From Euleptes europaea (Eukaryota; Chordata; Lepidosauria; Squamata; Sphaerodactylidae), in NCBI RefSeq assembly GCF_029931775.1, contig NC_079312.1:12655821-12719820 (forward strand): a stretch of DNA of 64,000 nt. Direction: 5' to 3'. Below the pieces are notes generated by a model that had not been told where the DNA came from, did not search any database, and saw nothing but the letters and a program-made list of their open reading frames with translations. Position numbers and translations under genes: made by a program. Of the stretch, positions 1 to 9,407 are shown piece by piece. Numbering within the stretch: the first letter of the stretch is position 1; every line of letters begins with the position of its first letter.

Positions 1-440
1 GGTTCGGTGAGGCGCAGAAGGAGTGGTGACTGGCAGGGGAGAAAAAGGCACGAAAAGTCCAAGCGGGATAAGCGGCCCTCGGCTCTTTTCCGGCCCTTCG
101 CCCTCATGAGGTGATTAAATGGAGCTCCGCTTTGAGGGATAACTGCAGTTCTGTGCACAAGCAGTGTCCCAGTCACAAGAGAGGGGGTTTCCTCGCGAGA
201 GCCCCAGCCTGCTTGGAAGAGTTTTTGGGGAGAGAGGGGAGGACATGGAACGCAGTGCATGCTCAGAGGCACTCTTTCCTCCGTGCCAGGAAAGGTTGCC
301 GCGCCACACAGTCACAGCCGCTGCGCAACAGGTGGTAGTACCGTTTTCTTGTTTGTTTTAAACTTTAAAATTTAAAGTAATTATATATATGGATACCCTG
401 GACTGCCAAAAAACAAATGTGTTTTCTTTATCCTATTGAA
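1..440. other. unassigned sequence at window edge
   Basis: The first ~350 bases are moderately GC-rich and the rest AT-rich. No splice-consistent exon or recognisable repeat was seen. Part of it may be the interior of the hAT element whose right end lies at 559. Confidence 0.3.
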
Positions 441-477
441 AATGTCATTTATGAAAATTTATGAAAATTTATGCAAA

Positions 478-559
478 TTTATGCAAATGTGACGAGGGTC
501 GCAGGTTACTTGGCAATTGTAAAAGGGGGTCGCGACTCGAAAAAGGTTGAGAACCACTG
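478..559. mobile_element. right end of a hAT-type DNA transposon
   Basis: It ends in GGTTGAGAACCACTG, the inverted form of the hAT terminus CAGTGGTTCTCAACC. The matching left end is not in the window or is lost, so no target duplication can be shown. Confidence 0.5.
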
Positions 560-830
560 CCTTAGACCATGTTTGTTTAAACTCTTCCAAATCATTTCCG
601 TGCAAAAATTCCGTTAATCTGGCCATCCTCATATATAACCACAATTTCTCTCTCCAGTCTATAATTGAGGGTTTACTTGTTTGTTTCCAAACTTTAACTG
701 TGAAGACGTCTTCCAACCATTTTTTAGCCGTGGCATCCAAAAACCCTTTTAAAGCGATGTTTTTAATAACATTTCCAAACTCTTGATACATCGCTGGGAA
801 TACCTAGTGCGGTAACAGCCTATGTTTGGG
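560..830 (-). mobile_element. L1 ORF2 C-terminal fragment
   Basis: The minus-strand translation keeps the L1 tail pattern (IIDWREKLW, then KMARL-like LYMRMARLTE), as in the C-terminus of the longer L1 at 17.1-20.5 kb. It is short, truncated at both ends and has no tail or target duplication. Confidence 0.55.
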
Positions 831-984
831 GATACTTTGCTTTATGAATGCCTTGTAAATTTATGTATTAGAAGGGATATATTACTAGTAAAGTGTAGCA
901 TTTAAGAATCGTGTTTGTTTGTGGTCCGCGCTGCTGTTATATTGCTTTCAATTTTGCCTATTATTGTAACAGCACACTTGTATA

Positions 985-1175
985 ACCTCCAGGTTCTAGC
1001 TGGAGATCTCCTGCTATTACAACTGATCTCCAGTCGATAGAAATCAGTTTCTATCTACCAATGGCCGCTTTGGCAATTGGGCTCTATGGTCCATCCCCTC
1101 CCCAAACCCCACCCTCCTCAGGCTTTGCCCCAAAAACCTCCCGCCGGTGGCAAAGAGGGACCTGACAACCCTCCT
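985..1175 (+). repeat. short interspersed repeat, GGTTGCCA family
   Basis: About 190 bp shared with copies near 6.9, 51.6 and 56.8 kb. It runs from CCTCCAGGTTCTAGCTGG through TGGCAATTGG to an AGAGGGACCTG end. Intact copies end in GGGTTGCCA and its complement, suggesting a non-autonomous DNA transposon; the superfamily is not certain. Confidence 0.6.
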
Positions 1176-1199
1176 ATCTAGATGTCCAGTTAACTCCAT

Positions 1200-1525
1200 C
1201 AGGTTGCAAGATAGGTAAAGCCAAACCCCTCCGAGTCATCGCCTCCTTCCTGGAGGCTCATCCTCCTTCCTGGAGGCTCATCCTCATAAAAAAAAAAAGG
1301 TATCCAACGTATACCAGCCTCTCGCAAAGCTTTGCCTCCATTGCTAATTCTTCCCAAATTAAAGGAGACCCCCTCTATTTGGCATAACAATAGCTTCCAA
1401 AGTGCATAGTGTGTGTGGGAGGATTGCGTGGGCAAGGGATGTTCTGATTCCTTCACGGTAGACACTGCAACTCCCATGACCATCATAAAGGTAGAGGCCA
1501 TTTATTTATTTATGTTGATTTATTC
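1200..1525. other. unassigned sequence with a 100-codon minus-strand ORF
   Basis: A minus-strand frame is open at 1199-1501 and contains an 18-bp direct repeat (GGAGGCTCATCCTCCTTC). It has no recognisable domain and no splice or promoter context, so it is not called as a gene. Confidence 0.2.
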
Positions 1526-2155
1526 TTTTGATTTATATCCTCCCCACCACCACCACCCCCACAGCAGGGCTCAGAGCAGATAACAACAAATGTAAAATGC
1601 AGCAGTTTAAAACATCCAACCCTTAAATAATATGAAACGAAAAACCCAAGAAACCATCTAATAACCTGAACTCTTCCAATGGCACAGATGTTATCACGTG
1701 TAAAAAATCAGCATTTGGTGGTAGGAGCCATCCATAATAAAACCTGGGGGAAGGGGGTAGAAACCAGTAAGGGGGTGGCATGGGTACAGGAAGCCAGTCT
1801 GTAGAGGTGGCACGGATAATACTGTCCTCAGCCACAGGCCTGGCAGAACAGCTCCATCTTACATGCACTGTGGAACTAACAAAGGTCCTGCGGACCTCAG
1901 ATCTCTTCAGGCAGAGCATTCCACCCGCTAGGGGCCACAGCCAACAAGGCCTCTTGGACCTGGTCGAGGGCACCTGGTCCGACTTCTATCCAGGGCCCAC
2001 TAGGAGGTTTTGTGAACTGGAACCTAAAGATCTTGGGGGGGGGGTCATATCGGAGGAGGTGGTCCCACAAATATGAAGCCCCCAGACCATTAATTTTGAG
2101 GATCCTAGCTGTAGTTCTGGAGGACCACAGTCAACTGCAGATTCCAGTGCAAATA
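1526..2155 (-). mobile_element. L2-like LINE 3' fragment
   Basis: It opens with TTTATTTATTTATG and a TTTATATCCTCCC-like block, the reverse of an L2-type 3' end. A body follows that is also found at 61.0-61.3 kb (CTGTCCTCAGCCACAGGCCTGG against CTGTCCTCAACCATAGGCCTGG, in part). No reading frame is retained. The clade is tentative. Confidence 0.4.
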
Positions 2156-2162
2156 TCCTGGG

Positions 2163-2380
2163 TATGACCTGGATGGCCCAGGCCAGCCTGATCTCGTCAG
2201 ATCTCAGAAACTAAGCAGGGTCGGCCCTGGTTAGTATTTGGATGGGAGACCACCAAGGAAGACCAGGGTCGCTGTGCAGAGGAAGGCGTTGGCAAACCAC
2301 CTCTCTTGCCATGAAAACCCCCAAAAGGGGTCGCCATAAGTCAGCTGCGATTTGACGGCACTTTACACACACACACACGT
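2163..2380 (+). mobile_element. 5S-rRNA-derived SINE with RTE/BovB tail
   Basis: The head carries the 5S rRNA internal promoter signature (AGAAACTAAGCAGGGTCGG, then TTTGGATGGGAGACC). The tail GTCGCCATAAGTCAGC...TTGACGGCACTTTACACAC matches the 3' end of BovB-type elements, so retrotransposition by BovB machinery is expected. It is not a 5S gene: the 5S 3' part is missing. Confidence 0.85.
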
Positions 2381-2426
2381 GTGGAAATATCCTAGACCAG
2401 GATGTTCTGCCAACCCTGCCTTTTAG

Positions 2427-2738
2427 GCACTGCACTCTCATCATCTTGAAGCTGCAGGCTATTTGAAGCTCAAAGCTGTACTTTCTCAGTAGTTATTATG
2501 GCCACAGCTGGAGAGATGAATGGATATGCATCTTATTATAAAAGATAACATAATAATACTTATTAGTATCATCATCATCATCATCATCATTAATAATAAT
2601 AATGAGGCACTGCAACTCCTATCATCATCTTGAAGCTAATTTTGAATCTCCGAGCTGTACTCTCTCAGTAGTTATGATGGCCGCAGCTGGAGAGATGAAT
2701 GGATATGCATCTTATTATAAAAGATAACATAATAATAC

Positions 2739-2775
<37 letters not shown>

Positions 2776-2783
2776 GTTGGTCA
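2427..2783. repeat. ~178-bp tandem duplication ending in ATT/ATC microsatellites
   Basis: Two copies start at about 2428 and 2605 (GGCACTGCA...CATCATCTTGAAGCT). Both include GAGAGATGAATGGATATGC and both end in trinucleotide runs, (ATC)n in the first and (ATT)n at 2738-2775 in the second. Slippage or unequal exchange between the microsatellites is the likely cause. Confidence 0.75.
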
Positions 2784-2839
2784 TCTTAGGATTCCTTTGA
2801 TATTTTACTGAAACAGAAACCATCTCAGCTGCTCTCGCA

Positions 2840-2914
2840 TTTGACAATTCAGGGATGATTCACTATCCTTAGTGCAAGGAGAGGTATAAAAGCACTCAGC
2901 CGACAGGACTCTTC
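2840..2914 (+). promoter_or_regulatory. candidate TATA promoter of the small two-exon gene
   Basis: TATAAAAG lies at 2885-2892 and an AP-1-like TGATTCA at about 2855. A donor-bounded short exon begins some 30 bp past the TATA box. The spacing is right for a strong TATA promoter. No transcript evidence is available. Confidence 0.4.
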
Positions 2915-2962
2915 CAACTGCTTCTGCCTTCGTCTCCTGACTTGCACATCACAAAGGGCTAG
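2915..2962 (+). other. candidate non-coding exon 1 of the small gene
   Basis: About 48 nt from the predicted start to the strong donor AG|GTAAGT at 2962/2963. It has no ATG. It would splice to the acceptor TTGCAG at 4284 over a 1.3-kb intron that is largely SINE and LTR sequence. The start position is an estimate from the TATA box. Confidence 0.35.
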
Positions 2963-3236
2963 GTAAGTCCACTTTAAGGCCATCATTTTTTACCCAGTGC
3001 TGTGTATTCTCTTCTTATTGCATTTGCTCTTCCTCTTTGTCTCCCTGGAATTCTGTACCTTAGAGTTAGGTCCCAGGGCACAGCTTGGATCCTAACCCTG
3101 CTCCTCAGCAATATAGGAACGATGCTGGAAAGTCACAGGCACAGTGGGGACAGGCATGGCGAATGAGACGCCCAATAACTGGGAACAATGGGGCAAATGG
3201 GAACCGTCCCCAGGATGGCCCCCCGAATTAGGGTTG

Positions 3237-4010
3237 CTCCCCAGCGTGGTGTAGTGGTTAAGAGCGGTGGTTTGGAGCAGTGGACTCTAATCTGGAGAGC
3301 TGGGTTTGATTCCCCACTCCACCACGTGAGCGGTGGACTCTGATCTGGAGAACCGGGTTTGATTCCCCACTCCTCCATGTGAGCAGTGGACTCTAACCTG
3401 GAGAGCTGGTTTGATTCCCCACTCCTCCACGTGAAACTGACGCTCGCAGCTGAGCTGGAATGCAGGAGTATACCTGGCAGCAATTCAGTCCACACCAGGA
3501 CAGCTTTATACAATTTATTTACAATATTTACACAGTCAGGATACAGTTCTCTCCAACAAACGGCTCCGCCAAACATCTATTTTCTCTCCACCAAACTGCT
3601 GTACATATATCATGGACTTATATACATTTACATCCATACAATTGACCAATCATATACAATTGCTGTGTCAAGGTGAGTCATTCTGGAAATTCCCTTCTCA
3701 GGATGCTCACGCCACCTAACCCGGTTCTGGCTGGCTTAGTCACATGACACTAGCTGTCACTTTAGATCAGTCTAAACTGTGTCCAAACTGCTGACTAGCT
3801 ACACATTACATATGTTGTCAGAAACCAGCTAGGTGACCTTGGGCTAGTCACAGCTCTCTTAGAGCTCTCTCAGCCCCTCTTAGCTCACAGGGTTTCTGTT
3901 GTGGGGAGGGGAAGGAAAGGTGATTGTAAGCCAGTTTGATTCCTCAAGTGGTAGAGAAAGTTGGTATATAAAAACCAACTCTCCTCCTCCTCCTCCTCCT
4001 CTGATTCTGT
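3237..4010 (+). mobile_element. tRNA-headed SINE (CTT/CTC-tail family), split by a solo LTR
   Basis: The head GTGGTGTAGTGGTTAAGAGC is tRNA-like. Three internal copies of a ...CCCCACTCCTCCA unit follow, then CTTGGGCTAGTCACAGCTCT, a GTTGTGGGGAGGGG block and a (CTC)n tail. The LTR at 3438-3820 interrupts it. Confidence 0.8.
3438..3820 (-). mobile_element. solo LTR of an endogenous retrovirus/LTR element (fossil)
   Basis: 383 bp beginning TGAC and ending GTCA, flanked by 5-bp direct repeats GAAAC (3433-3437 and 3821-3825) inside an otherwise continuous SINE. Read on the minus strand it has a TATATAAG box followed by an AATAAA, as expected for a U3-R order. No internal region is present. The retroviral class cannot be told. 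Confidence 0.75.
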
Positions 4011-4155
4011 CTGAAAGCAGGATGAGCACCCAAGAGTAGCCGGCTGAGGCATTCTTTGCCAAGGGTTTTGCATTGTGTTGAAGGATAAATGAGATGTGGC
4101 AGACAACAGCACTACTCTTGACTATTTGTTCATTACACAGAATTATATTTTAAAA

Positions 4156-4262
4156 ACCAACCACCCCGTAAACAAAGTCTGCCTTGGAAACGTTGGGATG
4201 CGACGTCACCCCATGGGTCAGGAATGACCCAGTGCTTGCACAGGGGACCTTTACCTTTACCT
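4156..4262 (+). mobile_element. 3' fragment of the CCCCGTGGCGCAG-headed lizard SINE
   Basis: It runs from ACCACCCCGTAAAC through GTCACCCCATGGGTCAGG to the GGGGACCTTTACC end. It lies in the intron just ahead of the exon 2 acceptor, at a place where the paralogous copy near 9.35 kb has none. It is therefore younger than the gene duplication. Confidence 0.8.
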
Positions 4263-4305
4263 CTTCCATAAAATCTAATTGCAGACTCATCACCACCTTT
4301 CTGAG

Positions 4306-4482
4306 ATGTCTTGCAGTGGACAGAAACCTCCAATAAATCCATCTCCATCAACTCCTAAACCGATCCTGAAAATGACTATGAGAATGACCCCAAAGCCATC
4401 TTCTGTCCCTCAACTCAATCTTCTGAGCACCCCAGGAGAACCCACGGGAACACCTGCCTTGCCAGGGGATAATAACCAGTGA
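4306..4482 (+). CDS. small proline/threonine-rich protein, 58 aa, unrecognised
   Basis: The frame starts MSCSGQKPPINPSPSTPKP and ends PGDNNQ. It is rich in Pro, Ser and Thr, with one Cys and no signal peptide or membrane segment. The ATG lies 21 nt after a good acceptor and is preceded by the leader ACTCATCACCACCTTTCTGAG, which is kept almost unchanged at 9408-9428. A TATA promoter, a non-coding exon 1, and a coding exon that opens MSC close behind the acceptor are the layout of simple epidermal-differentiation (SEDC) and corneous beta-protein genes. That is an analogy only: the protein matches no member I recognise, and it lacks the usual Gln, Cys or Gly richness. Its paralogue has lost the same frame, so this copy may be degrading too. 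Confidence 0.4.
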   Translation: MSCSGQKPPINPSPSTPKPILKMTMRMTPKPSSVPQLNLLSTPGEPTGTPALPGDNNQ

Positions 4483-4747
4483 CAGGCTCTTCGTTTCTGC
4501 TTCCCGAGAGCTTTCTGGAGTACATTTCCCCAGACTCAGGAATTGGGAAGATGGATCCACAAAAGAATGATCTGGATAAACAAAATGCTGATCTCATGCT
4601 CCTGCGTGTCAGAGATGTTGATGGATAAAATGGCTGACAGGATGTACAATACTTGTCTAGTTGCGCATCCTGTCAGGAGGTACAACTTTTGGCCACCTCT
4701 GGCTCTCCTTCCCATATTGGCTTTCCTCTGCTTTCTTTTTCTTAAGC

Positions 4748-5496
4748 CAGTGGTCGCAAACCCATTAGTCAACAGAGCCAAATATCAACAGTTCAACAAT
4801 TGACATTTCTTTTGAGAGCCAGTTTAAACCCCCCCCCCATCTGCCCGATGAAGCAGTTTAACTTCCCCCTGCCAGGCTTCCCGGGACTCCCAGGAAGCCT
4901 GGTGGGGGGGTCTTTAAACTGCTCTGTGCTGCCTGGAGACACGCCAGAGGCCGTGGGGGCGGGGGGCGTCACACCTGCTTGCAGCTGGAGGGTGGCGCGG
5001 AGGGTGCGGAGGGCGGCAGTGCGGACGGGCGCTGCGCCCTGCGGGGCGCCGGGGCTGTAGTGCGCCGCCTGGAGCGCCGTCACCTGGTGCGGGGCGGGCC
5101 GGGTGGGGGCACAGGCCCGGGGCAGCATCGCCTCCAGCCACAGGCACGCCGCTTCCTGCTCGGCTTGGGGTGGGGCCGCCCCGCCCGCCGCCTTCTCCCG
5201 CAGCAGCATGCCCACCAGGCCGGTGGCCGGCGCCAACTGCCCGTGCAAGTCGGGCACCAGCTCGCCCAGCTGCCGCCGCCGCAGAACCCAACCGGCACAG
5301 CACGAAGGCCAGCGGCGGCCCAGCCCCACGCACGTCTCCGCTCCGCCGGAGGCGCCCCTGCCTGCGCAGAGCAGTTTAACCCCTGTGTTCATCAGCTGTT
5401 CGTCAGGCAGCCGGGCGGGGGGGATTTGTGGCAGAGCCGCACTCAAGGGGCCCAAGAGCCGCATGCGGCTCGCGAGCCACGGTTTGCAGACCACTG
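4748..5496. mobile_element. hAT element with GC-rich interior
   Basis: The termini CAGTGGTCGCAAACC and GGTTTGCAGACCACTG are flanked by the 8-bp target duplication TCTTAAGC (4740-4747 and 5497-5504). The ends are AT-rich, as is usual for the family (GAGCCACGGTTTGC). The centre (about 4850-5430) is very GC-rich and open on the minus strand for over 200 codons. A 71-bp foldback lies at about 4852-4922. No transposase is present. Confidence 0.85.
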
Positions 5497-5752
5497 TCTT
5501 AAGCTATCCTTGCCATCTCTCTAAGCTGTGGGCCCTCTCTGCCCTTCCACATGTGTAACCACAACTGACTTTGACCCTGAATCTGGGACCCCTAAAGGAG
5601 GGAGAGGCTTCTCCCAATCCTCGCTTCCATTTTCTTTACACACTTTGCTTCAGTGCTAAATGCGCTATTTTCTTCCGCTGCACTGAATATTTCCTCCTCC
5701 TCTTTGAAGCTGAGTAGAATACGACTTTCCACCCATGCCATTATGTAGCTCC

Positions 5753-5758
5753 ATTAAA
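5753..5758 (+). terminator. polyadenylation signal ATTAAA, small gene
   Basis: ATTAAA sits in a block (CCATTAAACCA...TTGCATCATA) that is also kept in the paralogue at 10325-10330. T-rich sequence follows. Confidence 0.4.
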
Positions 5759-5835
5759 CCAATGTGCTTGCATCATAGTCTCTTTTGTGCTTTTGGTTTT
5801 CTTTTTTCTCGTTTCATTTGGGATGAGTGATGATG

Positions 5836-6073
5836 TGTGTGTGTGTGTGTGTGTGTGTGTAAAGTGCCGTCAAGTCGCAGCCAACTTATGGCGACCCCTT
5901 TTGGGGGGTTTTCATGGCAAGAGACGAACAGAGGTGGTTTGCCAGTGCCTTCCTCTGCACAGCAACCCTGGTCTTCCTTGGTGGTCTCCCATCCAAATAC
6001 TAACCAGGGCTGACCCTGCTTAGCTTCTGAGATCTGACGCGATCAGGCTAGCCTGGGCCATCCAGGTCAGGGC
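5836..6073 (-). mobile_element. 5S-derived SINE with 13-bp target duplication
   Basis: Reverse orientation: a (GT)n tail first, then GTGCCGTCAAGTCGCAGCC, then the 5S-like box region. The direct repeats ATGAGTGATGATG at 5823-5835 and 6074-6086 mark a recent, intact insertion just past the small gene. Confidence 0.9.
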
Positions 6074-6370
6074 ATGAGTGATGATGGTGACTGCCAAAAT
6101 GGATAGTCGGTATTCCCTGGAGACTGTTTTCTGATTCATAATTCCACATTGCTGTTCTTTGAAGAGGGATTATGCAGCAACTAACAGAAAAACCTGAAAC
6201 AAAAAGTGTACAGAACTCATAAAGACAGAGGGCTGCAGCGAGGGAGGGGGTCTCCCTTTTAGAGAGAAAAGTGCTGGGGAGGGGTAGAAAACAAACAAGG
6301 ATATTTCTTCCTATTTTACTAGAGGTAAGACCTCTAGCTGCACATTAGGATTGCCAACCACCAGGTACTA

Positions 6371-6815
6371 AGTCAATGAGAACAACAGCACGTGGCTCAA
6401 TCACAATAAATACAACTTCAAACATATATGGTGCAAAAACCTTTGTTCATGTTCATGTAATCCGAAGAATAAACATCCAACCAAATACAACAAAGCAATA
6501 TTTCAAAAGGAATTCAAGTTCGTTCCCAGTTCATAGGAGAGTCCAGTTTTCAAATCAAAAAGAGTCAAACCCGACTTCCATGGAGAGTTCAAGTTCATAA
6601 ATCAAAAAGAGTCAAACCCAACTTCCCTGAACTTGAATTCCTTTTGAAATATTGCTTTGTTGTATTTGGTTGGATGTTTATTCTTTGGATTACATGAACA
6701 TGAACAAAGGTTTTTGCACCATATATGTTTGAAGTTGTACTTATTGTGATTGAGCCACGTGCTGTTGTTCTCATTGACTTAGTTCTTGTCAGCATAGGTC
6801 TTGTGTTCTTTGCAG
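6371..6815. mobile_element. inverted-repeat element, 15-bp target duplication
   Basis: Two 151-bp arms (6371-6521 and 6629-6779) are near-perfect reverse complements around a 107-bp spacer. A 36-bp one-sided tail (6780-6815) follows. Direct repeats AACCACCAGGTACTA (6356-6370, 6816-6830) flank it. It sits inside a GGTTGCCA-family repeat (about 6350-7003). No protein is encoded. The family is not recognised. Confidence 0.75.
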
Positions 6816-6830
6816 AACCACCAGGTACTA

Positions 6831-7003
6831 GCTGGAGATCTCCTGCTATAACAACTGATCTCCAGTCGATAGAGATCAGCTAACCTGGATAAAATGGCTG
6901 CTTTGGCAATTGGACTCTGTGGCATTGAAGTCCCTCCCCAAACCCCTCCCTCCTCAGGCTCCGCCCCAAAACCTCCCACCGGTGGCGAAGAGGGGCCTGG
7001 CAA
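6831..7003 (+). repeat. GGTTGCCA-family repeat (right part)
   Basis: It continues the copy that starts at about 6350 and is cut by the inverted-repeat insertion. It contains CTGATCTCCAGTCGATAGAG and ends GAGGGGCCTGGCAACCCC. Confidence 0.65.
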
Positions 7004-7071
7004 CCCCACTGCACACGCATTTGTTATCGGTGGCTTGAATACTAAATGAGCAACGTGCAATGCTAGAGATC

Positions 7072-7335
7072 ACTTGCAAGTCAGGGGAATCTCCAGGGCC
7101 CAACTGGAAAATGGCCATCCAGGTAGATGGATGGCCATTTTCCAGGTGGGGCCTGGAGATTTCCCTGAATTGTAACTGATCTCTGTAAATCATAGGTGAA
7201 TCCCCTGGTGACGATGGTCCCTTTGGAGGGTGAATGCTTTTGCATTGCTTCCCACTAAGGTCCCTCCCTCTCCTAACCCCGTCCTCCTTAAGCTCCACCC
7301 CTATTCTACAGGAATCTCCTAACCTGGAGTGGACA
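7072..7335. repeat. foldback repeat related to the GGTTGCCA family
   Basis: It contains the inverted pair GGAAAATGGCCATCCA / TGGATGGCCATTTTCC and pieces such as CTGGAGATTTCCC and AACTGATCTCTG seen in the related repeat at 59.1-59.3 kb. The ends are unclear. Confidence 0.35.
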
Positions 7336-7690
7336 ACTATTGGGAATAATTATTATATCAGAGGTTATGGATCGTATGATTGTGGCTGGTGAAAGTCAAA
7401 TAAGGCACACGCACACAAAGAATAGTCAAAGTCTTTTGTCTTAGTAAAAAACAAAGTTTACTCACTATAAAATAGGGAAGGGTATACTGGAGATTAAAAT
7501 AAGAAATCCTTACTACATCTATAGTTTCCTAAATGTGCCAGAAAAGTTCTGGCAGGATCTAAACTTACGCACATGGCATCTCTAAAATATAGAGTTGCCC
7601 CATCCTTTCTGGTTGAGGTCCAAAAAGCAACTGGGTACTGCTCTCACTTCTAAACAAAGGAAAGCAGTAATATTCAGATTACACCAGCGT
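7336..7690. other. unassigned sequence
   Basis: No coding frame, promoter or recognisable repeat was seen between the foldback repeat and the LTR fragment. Confidence 0.3.
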
Positions 7691-8297
7691 GTAAGCAGTC
7701 AGTTCTTTAATCTGTCCTTTTGCTCCTAATAAAGTTGAAGGAGCTGGGTATGTTTAGCCTGAAGAGGAGAAGGCTGAGAGGGGATATGATAACCATGTTC
7801 AAGTACTCGAAGGGCTGTCATATAGAGGAGGGTGCCGAGTTGTTTTCTGTTGCTCAAGAAGGTCGGACCAGAACCAACGGGTTGAAATTAAGTCAAAAGA
7901 GTTTTCGCCTTGACATTAGGAAGAATTTTCTAACAGTTAGAGCGGTTCCTCGGTGGAACAGGCTTCCTCGGGAGGTGGTAAGCTCTCCTTCCAAGGAGGT
8001 TTTTAAGGAGAAGTTAGATGGCCATCTGTCAGCAATGCTGATTCTGTGACCTTAGGCAGATGATGAGAGGGAGGGCATCTTGGCCATCTTCTGGTCACTA
8101 GGGGTGTGTGGGGGGGAAGGTAGTTGTGAATTTCCTGCATTGTGCAGGGGGTTGGACTTGATGACCTTGGCGGTCCCTTCCAACTCTATGACTCTATGAT
8201 TCTATTCTATGGTTCTGTGAAAGTATTACTGCTTCAGGACTGCCTGCCTGGATGAGTTTACTTATGGGATGCTAGGGACAGACGCCTGATCCTGACA
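7691..8297 (+). mobile_element. LTR fragment (fossil) split by a CR1 insertion
   Basis: The pieces 7691-7734 and 8221-8297 match the right half of the solo LTR at 10796-11064, including CTCCTAATAAAG and the CCTGACA end. The left half is missing. The CR1 at 7735-8220 lies between the pieces, so the LTR is the older of the two. Confidence 0.65.
7735..8220 (+). mobile_element. CR1 LINE, 5'-truncated
   Basis: It keeps the end of CR1 ORF2 (ELGMFSLKRRRLRGDMI, later NRLPREVVSSPS and DGHLSAMLIL-stop). The standard 3' UTR follows (TGCATTGTGCAGGGGGTTGG, CCTTCCAACTCTATGATTCT) with octamer-like 3' repeats. Confidence 0.85.
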
Positions 8298-9300
8298 CCC
8301 TTGGCCTGTTACATAAATGTCCAGTCCCTCATGGGCACTCCGTGTCCCCCACCACAGCTCAATACAGTGGACGGGGGGGGGGGGAATGAAGAGAAACAAT
8401 GTTGCAGAACATGGCAACATCGGTCTGGCTGGAACCCGGAAGTGACGGCACTGCAACAACGCTTTAGAATTTGCCTGATCTCGTTGGTTTCACCATAGTG
8501 ATTGGGAGGAAACCTAGGGCGTCACGCTAGGCAATGATGTCCCTTCTGAGTTCCTAACTGAAACTGGAGTCGTGGTGTTGCACGATGCCATTTTGCCACT
8601 CTCCACTCCCTGTAATGTTCCTGCCGAAACTCCACGCTGGGCTAGTAACCTACTCTTCTAACCTATCCCTCCCGATACCAGCTATCCTCCCCACACTGTC
8701 ACCTGCTGGTTAGTCCCCCAGCATCCATAGTCTGGGCCTTTTCTACTGTAGTGACCACTTTGTGGAAAGGGCTCACTGTGTGTGGAGAAAGATCACTTTA
8801 ATCTGCCGTTAAAAATTGTAATATATAGCATATAGACCTTTTATAATGCATATAATGTACCTTTTGTAATACATTATATGATGTACGCTTGTAATTTTCT
8901 TTTTCTCCAGTTATGGCTTAATTTTTGTATCGTTTGATTATTACAGTTTTTCTGCTTTTTCTGACTGGGTTAGCTAGGATTCTTATGAAATTTAGATCTG
9001 CTTGACCCAAACACAATTTCTAGAGCTGAGGCTACGAAAAGAGATGGTTAACACACTGGAATACACAACATTTAGTTGGATGGTGTGAAAAGATTTAGGA
9101 AAAGAGGACTTCTTCTCTTTGCAACATGCACATGTTTGTTCAGGGGTAAGCACGTGTGAGTTGTAAATACAAATTGCAATCTGGATTGTAGACAAAATCT
9201 GCCTTTGTTGGTACAATTCATATGCTCCCTCTGACACTGTCTCGAATCATGCACAGGGCCCAAGGTTGTTCTGTACCAAATGGCATTTTTGAGTTTTTTT
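8298..9300. other. unassigned sequence
   Basis: About 1 kb with no supported gene or repeat. If the second small-gene copy ever had an exon 1 it should lie here or upstream, but I see no TATA-plus-donor arrangement like that at 2885-2963. Confidence 0.3.
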
Positions 9301-9407
9301 TTAGGAGAAATGATCCATGGCAGACAACAGAATTAGTCCTTTCTACTGCTTCCTTCCATAGAGTTGCACAAAAGAAACCCCCTCTCTTCCATTAATTGTC
9401 ATTACAG

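Larger units (their letters stand above)
4285..5775 (+). other. exon 2 of the small gene (coding part plus long 3' UTR)
   Basis: The exon starts after the acceptor CTAATTGCAG (4284) with a 21-nt leader before the ATG. The 3' UTR holds a 749-bp hAT insertion and ends about 20 nt past ATTAAA at 5753-5758. Its non-hAT parts align with 9408-10350, which establishes the exon limits by comparison. Confidence 0.4.

Noticed and set aside
1199-1501. 100-codon minus-strand frame
   Set aside because: No domain, promoter or splice evidence; it contains a local direct repeat. Left unassigned.
2163-2380. 5S rRNA gene
   Set aside because: Only the internal promoter half is present and a BovB-type tail follows; several dispersed diverged copies show it is a SINE.
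4793-5494. 233-codon minus-strand frame as a host gene
   Set aside because: It lies wholly inside a hAT element, reads across both hAT ends and has no recognisable domain. Kept only as possible captured cargo.
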